Positions 32,696-40,991 of a stretch of 46,710 bases of DNA are shown here, one piece after another. Where the stretch lies: NCBI GenBank assembly GCA_035720425.1, contig DASTOB010000159.1:1-46710 (forward strand), written 5' to 3'. The DNA is from DASTOB01 sp035720425 (GTDB lineage: Bacteria > Chloroflexota > Limnocylindria > Limnocylindrales > CSP1-4). The notes under the pieces are model-generated. The model was not told the origin of the DNA. It ran no database searches and was given only the letters and a program-made list of their open reading frames with translations. The position numbers and the translations under genes are program-made. Position 1 is the stretch's first letter; the number at the start of each line of letters is the position of its first letter.

Positions 32696-33951
32696 GGTGA
32701 CGGCTGAGCGGCGGACGGCGCGCCGTCGACGCCGGCGCCCGGGACGGCGAATTCAGCCGGGTTCGGCGGCGCCGGGGTCGGTGCGGTGGCCGACAGGCGC
32801 CCGAACAGGTAGCGGTAGACGTTCCGCCCGGCGGCGGTGATCGGCAGCGCGAGGATCGCGCCGAGCAGCCCGGCGATCGCGCCGCCGACGATGAGCGCGA
32901 ACATGACCGCGCTCGGGTGGAGTTCGACCGCGTCACCCTGGATCTTCGGGACGAGCAGGTTGTTCTCCACCTGCTGGACGAGGAGGTAGAGCAGGAACGC
33001 GGCGGCCGCCGCCTCGAGTCCGGCCGTGGCCGCGAGGAGGATGGCCGGGATCGCCGCGAGGATCGGGCCGATGATCGGGAGCAGCTCGAACAGGCCGGCG
33101 ATGATCGCGAGCAGGAGCGCAAACCGGCTGAACACCGGGTCGATCGTCTGGCCGAGCACGAGCAGGCCGGCGAACGTCGCCAGACCGACCGTGATGCCGA
33201 GGAAAAGCTGGGCGCGGACCCACTGGCCGAACACCCGCTGGACGATCCGGGCGATCTCCCACACGTCCGCTCGCCACTCCTCCGGCAGCGACTGGTTGAA
33301 CCTGACGGTCAGCGTCTTGCGGTCCTTCAGCAGGTAGAACGCCCAGACCGGGATGATCAGGTAGCCGAACATCGAGCCGACGAGCCCGGCGGTGATGTTG
33401 ACGACCGGCAGGATCACACCGGGGTCGATGCCCACGCCGTTCTCGGCCAGGCCGGCCAGCCATTCGTCGATCGCCTCGCGCAGCTGTGGCGGCAGCTGCA
33501 GGCCCCGGTAGAACTCCGAGATCCGCTGGAGCTGCGTGTCGAGCTGGGCGGCGAGGTTGGGCAGGTCGCGCACGAACGTCGAGATCTGCTCGACGAGCGG
33601 TTGCAGGGTGATGCTGAGGGCCTCGACGACGAGGAACACGACGATCGCATAGACGACGAGGATCGCCAGCCAGCGCGGGACACCGACACGGGACAGTCGC
33701 TCGACCGGCGGGTCGAGCAGATAGACGAGCAGAAGGCCGACGACGAACGGACTGAGCGCCTCGCGGCCGAGATACAGGAGGAAGGCGACGACGATGGCGC
33801 TGAACAGCAGGAGCGCGACACGGGGGGTGGGCGGGCGGAGCCGCCGACCGTCGGGGTTCGAGCGCCGCTCCACGAACGGCGCGGTCGAGTCGGTCGGGCG
33901 TGCGGCCTCGGCGTGCTCCGGCGTCGGACGGGGTCCGACGGGCTCGTCCAT
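32692..33951 (-). CDS. AI-2E/PerM family membrane transporter
   Basis: A 419-residue protein. A hydrophilic N-terminus (about 50 aa) precedes paired membrane helices (ALLLFSAIVVAFLLYLGREALSPFVVGLLLVYLLDPPVERL), a long amphipathic region (about 115-185), and then further helices including FELLPIIGPILAAIPAILLA, VQQVENNLLVPKIQG and HPSAVMFALIVGGAIAGLLGAILALP. These are hallmark motifs of the AI-2E transporter (UPF0118/PerM/YtvI) family. Roles include antiport or small-molecule efflux; substrate is unknown. A start at MDEPVGPRP (ATG 33949-33951) is preceded by a -10 element 8 nt away, suggesting a leaderless mRNA. Confidence 0.9.
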   Translation of the reverse strand: MDEPVGPRPTPEHAEAARPTDSTAPFVERRSNPDGRRLRPPTPRVALLLFSAIVVAFLLYLGREALSPFVVGLLLVYLLDPPVERLSRVGVPRWLAILVVYAIVVFLVVEALSITLQPLVEQISTFVRDLPNLAAQLDTQLQRISEFYRGLQLPPQLREAIDEWLAGLAENGVGIDPGVILPVVNITAGLVGSMFGYLIIPVWAFYLLKDRKTLTVRFNQSLPEEWRADVWEIARIVQRVFGQWVRAQLFLGITVGLATFAGLLVLGQTIDPVFSRFALLLAIIAGLFELLPIIGPILAAIPAILLAATAGLEAAAAAFLLYLLVQQVENNLLVPKIQGDAVELHPSAVMFALIVGGAIAGLLGAILALPITAAGRNVYRYLFGRLSATAPTPAPPNPAEFAVPGAGVDGAPSAAQPSP

Positions 33952-33959
33952 CGTGCCGC

Positions 33960-33965
33960 AGACTA
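33960..33965 (-). promoter_or_regulatory. -10 element of the AI-2E gene (leaderless type)
   Basis: TAGTCT on the minus strand ends 8 nt before the ATG, so transcription would begin at or next to the start codon. The element lies in the 20-nt gap between two divergent genes. Confidence 0.4.
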
Positions 33966-33971
33966 CCAGAC

Positions 33972-34811
33972 GTGGACCGCTCGCCCGGGGACGGGGACCG
34001 CGCACCGGCCGAACCGCCGACGGCGACGGGGCTGCAGATTGCGCCCGGCACCCCCGCGTCCGACCGGCCGACGACCGACCGACAGACGACGGGGCCGCCC
34101 GATGAGCCCCGCCAGCGCTGGCGGCTCGTGCTTCGGCGCTCCCCGGAGGCCGCCCGACTCGTCCAGCGTGAGACGATCGACGCGTTCGAGACGGCCCTGG
34201 CGGCGAGTGGCCTGCCGCTCGTGACCTCGGGCAAGGCGCGGTCGCGGATCATGTTCGGCGCCGCCCTGCCGGCGGGGATGGCGGCCGACCGGGAGCTGGC
34301 CGACCTCGTGCTCGCAGATCGGGTGCCGGTGGCCGACGTGCGCGATCGGCTGGCGACCCATCTGCCGGCCGGCTGGAGCCTCGTCGAGGCGTTCGACGTG
34401 TGGCTCGGTGAGCCATCGCTCGTCTCCCAGGTCGTTGCGGCGGAGTACCGCGTGACGCTCGACGGGGCCGATGCGGGTCGCCTCTGGGATGCCGTCGCAG
34501 CGCTGCTCCGGGCCGACTCGCTTCCGCGTCGTCGCGAGAAGGGTGGCGGATCCGTCGCCTACGACCTTCGGCCCCTGCTTGACCACGTCACGGTCGTCTC
34601 GGCCGACCCGGCTACCGATCCGGCGGTCGCCGACCAGGCGGCTGCCGACCCGGCCGGCGTGACGCTTCGGCTCCGTACCCGGATGCACCCGGAGCTCGGC
34701 ACCGGTCGACCCGAGGAGGTCGTCGCTGCGCTCGGCGACGAGCTCGGAGTCGCGCTCGCCGTTCGGTCGATCGTCCGGGAGCGGCTCATCCTTGCCGGTG
34801 ACGCCGGCTGA
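33972..34811 (+). CDS. DUF2344 (radical-SAM-linked) protein, without its usual partner
   Basis: A 279-residue protein if GTG 33972 is used; residues after about 50 are conserved in type. The core RWRLVLRRSPEAARLVQRETIDAFETALAASGLPLVTSGKARSRIMFGAALPAGMAADRELADLVLADRV fits the DUF2344/TIGR03936 family (fusion or neighbour of a radical SAM enzyme, often before rne/rng and rplU). The position just upstream of rplU is conserved for the family, but no radical SAM gene is present here. Function unknown. The start is uncertain because the first 45 residues are low-complexity. Confidence 0.75.
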   Translation: MDRSPGDGDRAPAEPPTATGLQIAPGTPASDRPTTDRQTTGPPDEPRQRWRLVLRRSPEAARLVQRETIDAFETALAASGLPLVTSGKARSRIMFGAALPAGMAADRELADLVLADRVPVADVRDRLATHLPAGWSLVEAFDVWLGEPSLVSQVVAAEYRVTLDGADAGRLWDAVAALLRADSLPRRREKGGGSVAYDLRPLLDHVTVVSADPATDPAVADQAAADPAGVTLRLRTRMHPELGTGRPEEVVAALGDELGVALAVRSIVRERLILAGDAG

Positions 34812-35044
34812 TTACCAGCAGTCATGGATTCGGGGCCGAACGCGATGCGCACCTCGCGCGGCGCCGTCCACGCGCCCGATCCAATACTCACAGGCATGGG
34901 AACGTCGCGAGGACACCGCGCGGGCCCGGAATCGGCCGCTTCGACCCCGATCCCATTACTCGTGCGTATGACGGCCGCCCCGTGACCGACCCGCGCGCAC
35001 GACGACGCTACGATCCACGTGTACGACGACGCGATGACCCGCGT

Positions 35045-35074
35045 TTGACGTTCGTTCCGAACCGGCCGTACACT
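35045..35074 (+). promoter_or_regulatory. Promoter of the rplU-rpmA-rpmE operon
   Basis: -35 TTGACG (35045-35050), 18-nt spacer, -10 TACACT (35069-35074). The -35 matches the consensus at 5 of 6 positions. Predicted start near 35081 gives a leader of about 113 nt. Confidence 0.6.
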
Positions 35075-35117
35075 TCGCGTCCCGCCCGACCTCCGGGCGT
35101 CCGATCCTGTCCGCGAC

Positions 35118-35137
35118 GCGGTCCACGAAGGGACCGC
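35118..35137 (+). promoter_or_regulatory. Hairpin in the rplU leader
   Basis: GCGGTCC (35118-35124), a 6-nt loop ACGAAG, and GGACCGC (35131-35137) form a perfect 7-bp stem in the untranslated leader. L21 operons in other phyla have regulatory leaders; whether this is a protein-binding site is untested. Confidence 0.35.
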
Positions 35138-35193
35138 CGCGCTCGGATCGAGCGAACGAGCCCACACCGCGCCAGCGAACGAACCGAGGACCC

Positions 35194-35907
35194 ATGTACG
35201 CAGTCATCGAGACAGGCGGCAAGCAATACCGCGTCGAGCTCGGCACCGAGCTCGAGGTCGAGCTGCTCGATGCCGAGGCGGGCCAGTCGGTGACGCTCGA
35301 TCGCGTCCTGCTCGTGGCCGATGGGGACGAGGCGTCGATCGGTCGGCCGCTCGTCGCCAACGCGGCCGTCCAGGCGGAGGTCGTTCGCCAGGCGCGCGGC
35401 GAGAAGGTCATCTCGTTCAAGTACCGACCCAAGGCGCGCCGTCGGGTCAAGAAGGGCCATCGCCAGGAGCTGACGGTACTGCGCGTTACGGACCTGGTCT
35501 TCGACGGCCGAAGCGCGGCCGATGCCGCCCGAAAGGCGGAGCAGGACGCGAAGACGGAGCGCGAGCGGTTGGCCGAAGCGGCGGCACGCCAGGCGGCGGA
35601 GGACGCCAAGCTGGCGGCCAAGCTCGCGGCCCAGGCGAAGCCGACCAAGGGCACGGCGACCGAAGCGGCCGATGCGGCCGAGGCGCCCGCCAAGCCGAAG
35701 CGCACGCGCGCGGCGGCGAAGCCGAAGACCGAAGCAGCCCCCGAGGCCGACGCAGCCCCCGAGGCCGACGCAGCCCCCGAGGCAGACGCAGCCCCCGAGA
35801 CTGCCGACCTCACGCCTGAGGCGGAAGCGCCCGGCGACGAGCCAACCGACACCGAGACCGATGCGAGTGCCGCCCCCAGGCGACCTCGCGCGAAGAAGAG
35901 CGAGTAA
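35194..35907 (+). CDS. rplU: Ribosomal protein L21 with long C-terminal extension
   Basis: Residues 1-103 are a full bacterial L21: MYAVIETGGKQYRVE start, FKYRPKARRRVKKGHRQ, then T-x-L-x-V. Standard L21 ends there (about 103 aa). Here 134 more residues follow: an Ala/Glu/Lys-rich probable helix (about 110-155), a Lys/Pro/Ala segment and an acidic Ala/Pro/Glu region with three 18-bp repeats coding EADAAP (35743-35796), ending in basic PRRPRAKKSE. The tail is unlikely to be folded. L21 binds 23S rRNA on the 50S surface. rpmA follows 5 nt later. Confidence 0.96.
   Translation: MYAVIETGGKQYRVELGTELEVELLDAEAGQSVTLDRVLLVADGDEASIGRPLVANAAVQAEVVRQARGEKVISFKYRPKARRRVKKGHRQELTVLRVTDLVFDGRSAADAARKAEQDAKTERERLAEAAARQAAEDAKLAAKLAAQAKPTKGTATEAADAAEAPAKPKRTRAAAKPKTEAAPEADAAPEADAAPEADAAPETADLTPEAEAPGDEPTDTETDASAAPRRPRAKKSE
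35743..35796 (+). repeat. Three 18-bp tandem repeats in the rplU extension
   Basis: The unit GAGGCCGACGCAGCCCCC occurs at 35743-35760 and 35761-35778, with one change (GCA for GCC) at 35779-35796. It codes EADAAP and keeps the frame, so copy number can vary without breaking the gene. Confidence 0.9.
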
Positions 35908-35912
35908 GCACG

Positions 35913-36176
35913 ATGGCACACAAGAAGGCGGGCTCGAGCTCGAAGAACGGGCGAGACAGCGTCGGCCAGCGACTGGGCGTCAAGGCCGGAGACGGCCAGC
36001 TCGTCCCGGCCGGTTCGATCATCGTCCGGCAGCGCGGGATGACCTTCCTCGCCGGCACCGGAGCCGGTCTTGGTCGGGACTACACCGTCTTCGCGACGGT
36101 GACCGGCCGGGTTCGGTTCGAGCACGCCCGCAAGGACAAGAAGCGCATCCGCGTGGAGCCGGAGGCCGTCTCGTGA
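35913..36176 (+). CDS. rpmA: Ribosomal protein L27
   Basis: An 87-residue L27. MAHKKAGSSSKNGRDSVGQRLGVKAGDGQLV is the characteristic N-terminus reaching the peptidyl-transferase centre, followed by GSIIVRQRGMTFLAGTGAGLGRDYTVFA. There is no Firmicutes-type cleavable N-terminal extension. The stop overlaps the rpmE GTG (GTGA). Confidence 0.97.
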   Translation: MAHKKAGSSSKNGRDSVGQRLGVKAGDGQLVPAGSIIVRQRGMTFLAGTGAGLGRDYTVFATVTGRVRFEHARKDKKRIRVEPEAVS

Positions 36177-36385
36177 AGCCGGACATCCACCCCAAGTACT
36201 ACCAGGCGAAGGTCCACTGCGGGTCGTGCGGCACGGAGTGGACGGTCGGATCGACGCGGCCGGAACTGCGGGTCGACGTGTGCAGCAACTGCCACCCGTT
36301 CTTCACCGGCAAGCAGACGATCATCGACACGGCCGGCCAGGTCGAGCGGTTCCAGAAGCGCCTGGAGCGCCAGGCCCGAAGCTGA
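36173..36385 (+). CDS. rpmE: Ribosomal protein L31 (zinc-binding type)
   Basis: A 70-residue L31 beginning MKPDIHPKYYQAKVHC. Four cysteines (C16, C19, C37, C40) form the C+ zinc site, so this is the primary rather than the zinc-starvation paralogue. HPFFTGKQTIIDTAGQVERFQKR is conserved. GTG 36173 overlaps the rpmA stop. The arrangement rpmE, DUF1385, prfA, prmC is common in Gram-positives and Chloroflexota. Confidence 0.96.
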   Translation: MKPDIHPKYYQAKVHCGSCGTEWTVGSTRPELRVDVCSNCHPFFTGKQTIIDTAGQVERFQKRLERQARS

Positions 36386-36485
36386 TTCCGCGCCGGCCGA
36401 ACGTCGGCCGTCACGCTTCGCGCCGGCCGCACGAACTGCTCGCCGGCGAGCCGTCGTACCGATGAGCCGCTTCGTGGCGAGCCGG

Positions 36486-36491
36486 TAGACT
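36486..36491 (+). promoter_or_regulatory. -10 element of the DUF1385 gene (leaderless type)
   Basis: TAGACT ends 7 nt before the ATG at 36499, which would place the transcription start on the start codon. There is no Shine-Dalgarno in between. Confidence 0.4.
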
Positions 36492-36498
36492 TCCCGAC

Positions 36499-37518
36499 AT
36501 GTCCTCACCACCCCGCTACAACTACGGCGGCCAGGCGCTCATCGAGGGTGTCCTCATGCGCGGGCGGGATGCGATCGCGGTCGCCCTTCGCCACCCGGAT
36601 GGCCGGATCGTCTACGCGACGGAGCGCCTCGGCTCCGGGTTCCACGGTTCGCGCGTGGCGCGCCTCCCGTTCGTGCGCGGGCTCGTCGTCCTGTACGAGA
36701 CCCTCGTGGTGGGGACCCGCTGGCTGATCCGGAGCGCGAACGTGGCCGCGGAGGAGGACGGCGTCGAGCTCGGTCGCGGATCGATCGTGCTCATGCTCGG
36801 GATCACGCTCGTCGCCGGGATCGGGATCTTCTTCCTGTTGCCCCTCGTCATCGCCAGCGTCACGACCGCGCAGGTCGAGAACGACCTCGTCCAGCACGTC
36901 GTCGAGGGTCTCATCCGGGTGGCGATCTTCCTCGGCTACCTGTGGCTCATCTCGCTCACCCCGGACATCCGCCGCGTGTTCCAGTACCACGGCGCGGAGC
37001 ACATGACGATCCACGCCCTCGAGCATGGCGACCCGCTCACGCCGGAGCACATCCGCCGCTACCCCACCGCCCATCCGCGCTGCGGAACGGAGTTCCTCGT
37101 CGTCGTCATCGCCCTGTCGATCTTCGCCTTCGCCCTCGTCGGTCGGCAGGAGGCGCTGATCATGGTCGGCAGCCGGATCGTGCTCATCCCGGTCATCGCG
37201 TCGGTCGGGTACGAGATCCTCCGCTTCGGCGCCCGCCATCGCGGCAACCCCGTGATCCGAGCGGTCATGCTGCCCGGGATCCTCGTCCAGAAGATCACCA
37301 CCCGCCAGCCGACGGACGACATGATCGAGGTCGCGATCGTGTCGATGGAACAGGCGCTCGAGGCGGACGGCGCCGGCCTGCCGGAAGGCGCCGGGACCCT
37401 CGAACGGCACCCGCTCCCGCCACCGCTGTCGGTTCGGGCGGCCCAGGACGCCGCTCGCCTCGCCGAAGCGGAGGCCGCCGCACCCGCGTCGGCCGATCCG
37501 CCGCTGCCGGGGACATGA
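36499..37518 (+). CDS. DUF1385 membrane protein (YqhQ family)
   Basis: A 339-residue protein. It starts YNYGGQALIEGVLMRGRDAIAVALR, the DUF1385 signature, followed by about four membrane segments (for example 96-118, 139-157, 200-220) and the conserved YHGAEHMTIHALE and HPRCGTEFL motifs, whose His and Glu residues look like a metal site. Function unknown. It lies between rpmE and prfA, a conserved neighbourhood. The Ala-rich tail (about 300-339) is variable. The stop overlaps the prfA ATG. Confidence 0.92.
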   Translation: MSSPPRYNYGGQALIEGVLMRGRDAIAVALRHPDGRIVYATERLGSGFHGSRVARLPFVRGLVVLYETLVVGTRWLIRSANVAAEEDGVELGRGSIVLMLGITLVAGIGIFFLLPLVIASVTTAQVENDLVQHVVEGLIRVAIFLGYLWLISLTPDIRRVFQYHGAEHMTIHALEHGDPLTPEHIRRYPTAHPRCGTEFLVVVIALSIFAFALVGRQEALIMVGSRIVLIPVIASVGYEILRFGARHRGNPVIRAVMLPGILVQKITTRQPTDDMIEVAIVSMEQALEADGAGLPEGAGTLERHPLPPPLSVRAAQDAARLAEAEAAAPASADPPLPGT

Positions 37519-38633
37519 GCGCGCTCGACGACAAGCTCGCCGGCATCGCCCGGCAGTACGACGATCTCCAGGCCGAACTGGCCCGGCCGGAGACCGCGAC
37601 GGATCCGTCGGCCCTGCGCCGGCTCGGCAAGGAACTGGCCCGGCTCGAGCCGGTCGTCGCCACGTACCGGCGGCTCGAGGAGACCCGCGCCGAGCTCGCC
37701 GGAGCCCGCGAGCTGCGCGACGGCGCGGGCGACGGGGATGCCCCCGGCCACGTGGACGAGGAACTGCGGGCCATGGCGCGCGACGAGGTCGACCGGCTGA
37801 CGGCCGACGAGGAGCGGCTCCTGGCTGACCTCAAGGTGCTCCTCCTGCCGCGCGATCCCAACGACGACCGCGACGTGATCGTCGAGATCCGCGCCGGGAC
37901 CGGCGGTGACGAGGCTGCCCTGTTCGCCGGCGAACTGCTCCGGATGTACCTCCGCTATGCCGAGCGCCACCGGTTCCCGGCCGAGATCCTGAGCCGCACG
38001 GACACCGGGATCGGTGGCACGAAGGAGGCGATCGTCGAGATCGGCGGCGACGGCGCATACAGCCGGCTCAAGTTCGAGGGCGGCGTCCACCGCGTCCAGC
38101 GGGTGCCGTCGACGGAGTCGTCCGGACGGCTCCATACCTCGACCGCCACGGTCATCGTCCTGCCCGAGGCCGACGACGTCGAGATCGACATCGACGAGGA
38201 GCGCGACCTGCGGATCGACGTCAAGCGCTCGTCCGGGCCGGGAGGACAATCGGTCAACACGACCGATTCGGCCGTCCGGATCACGCACCTTCCGACCGGC
38301 CTCGTGGTCGAGATCCAGGACGAGAAGAGCCAGCACAAGAACAAGGCCAAGGCGATGTCCGTGCTCCGATCCCGCCTCTACGACCTCGAGCTCGCGAAGC
38401 AGCGGGCGGCCGAGTCGGCCACGCGGCGCTCGATGGTCGGCTCCGGCGACCGATCCGACAAGGTTCGGACGTACAACTTCCCGCAGGACCGGGTGACCGA
38501 CCACCGGATCGGCAAGACGGTCCACAACCTGCCGCAGATCATGGACGGCGACCTCGACGAGGTCATCGACGCCCTGATCATGGCCGACCAGGCGGACCGC
38601 CTGTCTGACTTGACCGACGATGGCCGCTCCTGA
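37515..38633 (+). CDS. prfA: Peptide chain release factor 1
   Basis: A 372-residue RF1 for UAA and UAG. The codon-reading PxT motif is PST in VQRVPSTESSGRLHTST. The catalytic GGQ is in SSGPGGQSVNTTDSAVRITH, with Gln as the PrmC methylation site. There is no frameshift, as expected for RF1. ATG 37515 overlaps the previous stop (ATGA). prmC is two genes downstream, so the modifying enzyme is co-oriented. Confidence 0.98.
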   Translation: MSALDDKLAGIARQYDDLQAELARPETATDPSALRRLGKELARLEPVVATYRRLEETRAELAGARELRDGAGDGDAPGHVDEELRAMARDEVDRLTADEERLLADLKVLLLPRDPNDDRDVIVEIRAGTGGDEAALFAGELLRMYLRYAERHRFPAEILSRTDTGIGGTKEAIVEIGGDGAYSRLKFEGGVHRVQRVPSTESSGRLHTSTATVIVLPEADDVEIDIDEERDLRIDVKRSSGPGGQSVNTTDSAVRITHLPTGLVVEIQDEKSQHKNKAKAMSVLRSRLYDLELAKQRAAESATRRSMVGSGDRSDKVRTYNFPQDRVTDHRIGKTVHNLPQIMDGDLDEVIDALIMADQADRLSDLTDDGRS

Positions 38634-40980
38634 CCGGCGCCCCGCGGCGCGTCGCGACGCGCGCCCGGCGGCACCACCAATTGCACGCCCCGCGTCACGC
38701 GCGGCTCGTCCGGCCAGCGGGCCGGATGGGAGCCCCATCCGCTACCTCGCGCCGCGGCTTGCCCACATCGAGCACGCCACGGACCTCGGCAGCGTCCAGG
38801 TCCTCAAGCACGCCAACCTGTTCCTCCTGACCGACCCGTTCGGAGACATCCACCCGGACAGCCGCGGCCTGGGCCTCTACGCCGGCGATACGCGGATTCT
38901 GTCGTGCTCGATCCTCCGCGTCGGCGGTGAACGGCCGGTCCTGCTCCAGGGCTCGATGGGCGGCAACTACCGGGGGACGATCCACCTGACCAACCCGAGC
39001 CTCGAGCGCAACCCGACGATGAAGATCGACCCGGACACCGCCCTCGCCAGCCAGAAGCTCGGGATCACGAGGCAACGACTCCTGTCCGGTGACGGGTTCG
39101 AGGAGCGCGTGACGGTCGTCAACCACTCCGAGCACGCCGAGACCTTCGACGTGGAGCTCGCCATCGGTGCCGACCTCGCCGACATCTTCGAGGTCAGGGG
39201 CTACCCGCGCGAGCGTCGGGGGGAGCCAGTGCCGACCGCGGTGAGCGCCGGGCGCGTCACGTTCGGCCTCGTTGGCCTCGACGGCGTGCGCCGGCTCACC
39301 CACGTGGCGGTCTCGGCGCGCCCGGACGAGATCGCCGACGTCGCCGACTCGAGCGACAGCGGGTCCGGACCGTGGCCGGGTGCCCGCGTGCGCCTCCGCT
39401 GGGTGGTGTCACTGACGCCCGGTGGTCAATCGGAGCTGGGCTGGACGATCTGGACGAGCGAGCGGGCTGCGCGGTCGACCCGCGTGCGTGCCGACGGTCT
39501 CTTTCCGAGCGTTCCGCGGATCGACGCGGACGACGGCGCCGGAGCCTACCGCGCCTGGAGCGCGGGGACGACGAGCGCGCGGACCGATCACGAGCTGTTC
39601 AACCTGACCTACGACCGCGGCGTGAACGACCTGCGCCTGCTCATCAACGACGGGCCGGGCGATGACGAGCGCTACGTGGCCGCCGGTGTCCCGTGGTTCA
39701 CCGCCCTGTTCGGACGCGACTCGATCATCACCGCCCTCCAGTCCCTCGCGTTCCGGCCGCAGCTGGCCGTCGAGACGCTCGCCGTCCTCGCCGCGCGCCA
39801 GGCGACCGAGGTGGACGAGTCGCGCGACGCGGAACCCGGCAAGGTCCTCCACGAGCTGCGGACCGGCGAGATGGCCCGAACCGGCGAGCTGCCGTTCCGA
39901 CCGTACTACGGCAGCGTCGACGCCACGCCGCTGTGGCTGGTCCTGCTCGGGGCGACGTTCGAGTGGACCGGCGACCGGGCCCTCGTCGACCGACTGTGGC
40001 CGAACGCCCTCGCGGCGCTGCGCTGGATCGACGAGTGGGGCGACCGGGACGGCGACGGCTTCGTCGAGTACGAGCGACGGGCGCCGAACGGGCTGTACAA
40101 CCAGGGCTGGAAGGACTCCGGCGACTCCGTCCGGAATCGAGACGGCGTCGAGGCGCGCCCGCCGATCGCCCTCGCCGAGGTCCAGGGTTATGTGTTCGAC
40201 GCCAAGCGGCGGATGGCCGGGCTCGCCCGGCTGCGCGGCGAGGAGCCGCTTGCCACGCGCCTCGAGGAGGAGGCGGAGGCACTCCGCGCGCGGTTCGAAG
40301 CGGCCTTCTGGCTGCCGGAGCAGCGCTACTACGCCGAAGCCCTCGACGGTGACAAGCGTCCCGCGGACGCGATCACCTCGAATCCCGGGCACTGCCTGTG
40401 GAGCGGCATCGTCGCGCCGGACCGCGCGCGCGACGTGGCGGATCGGCTCCTGTCACCGGAGCTGTTCTCAGGGTGGGGCATCCGGACGTACGCGTCCGAC
40501 CAGCCGGGCTACAACCCGATCGGCTACCACACCGGCACCGTCTGGCCGCACGACAGCGCGATCATCGCCGCCGGCCTCAAGCGCTATGGCCTCCACGAGG
40601 CGTCGAACCGGCTCGTCGGCAGCCTGTTCGAGGCCGCCCAGCGGTTCCCGGACTTCCGGCTGCCGGAGCTGTTCTGCGGCTTCGACCGCGAGACGTCCCC
40701 GATCCCCGTCCCGTATCCGGTCGCCTGCTCGCCGCAGGCGTGGGCGGCCGGCGCGCCGTTCATGTTTCTCGAGACGATGCTCGGGCTGCGCCCGCACGCG
40801 GATCGCGGCGAGCTCGAGCTGACCCAGCCGAACCTGCCCGACTGGCTCGGCAAGGTCACCCTCACGAACCTGCGCGTCGGCGACGCCGCGGTCGACCTCC
40901 TGTTCCACCGTTGGCGTGGCACGACGAGCGCCGAGGTGCTCCGCAAGGTGGGCCCGATCGCGATCACGATCCGCCTCTGA
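38620..40980 (+). CDS. Glycogen-debranching-type amylo-alpha-1,6-glucosidase
   Basis: A 786-residue protein. An N-terminal beta domain (about 60-310; begins VLKHANLFLLTDPFGDIHPDSRGLGLYAGDTRILS) is typical of bacterial GDE N-terminal domains. An (alpha/alpha)6 glycosidase domain follows (about 330-770): PWFTALFGRDSIITALQSL, then DRDGDGFVEYERRAPNGLYNQGWKDSGDSV with likely catalytic acids, then YHTGTVWPHDSAIIAAGL. It cleaves alpha-1,6 branches or related oligosaccharides. ATG 38620 overlaps the prfA end by 14 nt. The first 35 residues are low-complexity, so a later start is possible. Confidence 0.88.
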   Translation: MAAPDRRPAARRDARPAAPPIARPASRAARPASGPDGSPIRYLAPRLAHIEHATDLGSVQVLKHANLFLLTDPFGDIHPDSRGLGLYAGDTRILSCSILRVGGERPVLLQGSMGGNYRGTIHLTNPSLERNPTMKIDPDTALASQKLGITRQRLLSGDGFEERVTVVNHSEHAETFDVELAIGADLADIFEVRGYPRERRGEPVPTAVSAGRVTFGLVGLDGVRRLTHVAVSARPDEIADVADSSDSGSGPWPGARVRLRWVVSLTPGGQSELGWTIWTSERAARSTRVRADGLFPSVPRIDADDGAGAYRAWSAGTTSARTDHELFNLTYDRGVNDLRLLINDGPGDDERYVAAGVPWFTALFGRDSIITALQSLAFRPQLAVETLAVLAARQATEVDESRDAEPGKVLHELRTGEMARTGELPFRPYYGSVDATPLWLVLLGATFEWTGDRALVDRLWPNALAALRWIDEWGDRDGDGFVEYERRAPNGLYNQGWKDSGDSVRNRDGVEARPPIALAEVQGYVFDAKRRMAGLARLRGEEPLATRLEEEAEALRARFEAAFWLPEQRYYAEALDGDKRPADAITSNPGHCLWSGIVAPDRARDVADRLLSPELFSGWGIRTYASDQPGYNPIGYHTGTVWPHDSAIIAAGLKRYGLHEASNRLVGSLFEAAQRFPDFRLPELFCGFDRETSPIPVPYPVACSPQAWAAGAPFMFLETMLGLRPHADRGELELTQPNLPDWLGKVTLTNLRVGDAAVDLLFHRWRGTTSAEVLRKVGPIAITIRL

Positions 40981-40991
40981 GGCGGGCGACC

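Larger units (their letters stand above)
34812..35193. other. Intergenic region upstream of rplU
   Basis: A 382-bp gap with no supportable ORF on either strand. It holds repeated CGACGACGC motifs (about 34999-35036), a good promoter (35045-35074) and a leader hairpin (35118-35137). The first 200 bp show nothing further that I can name. Confidence 0.5.
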
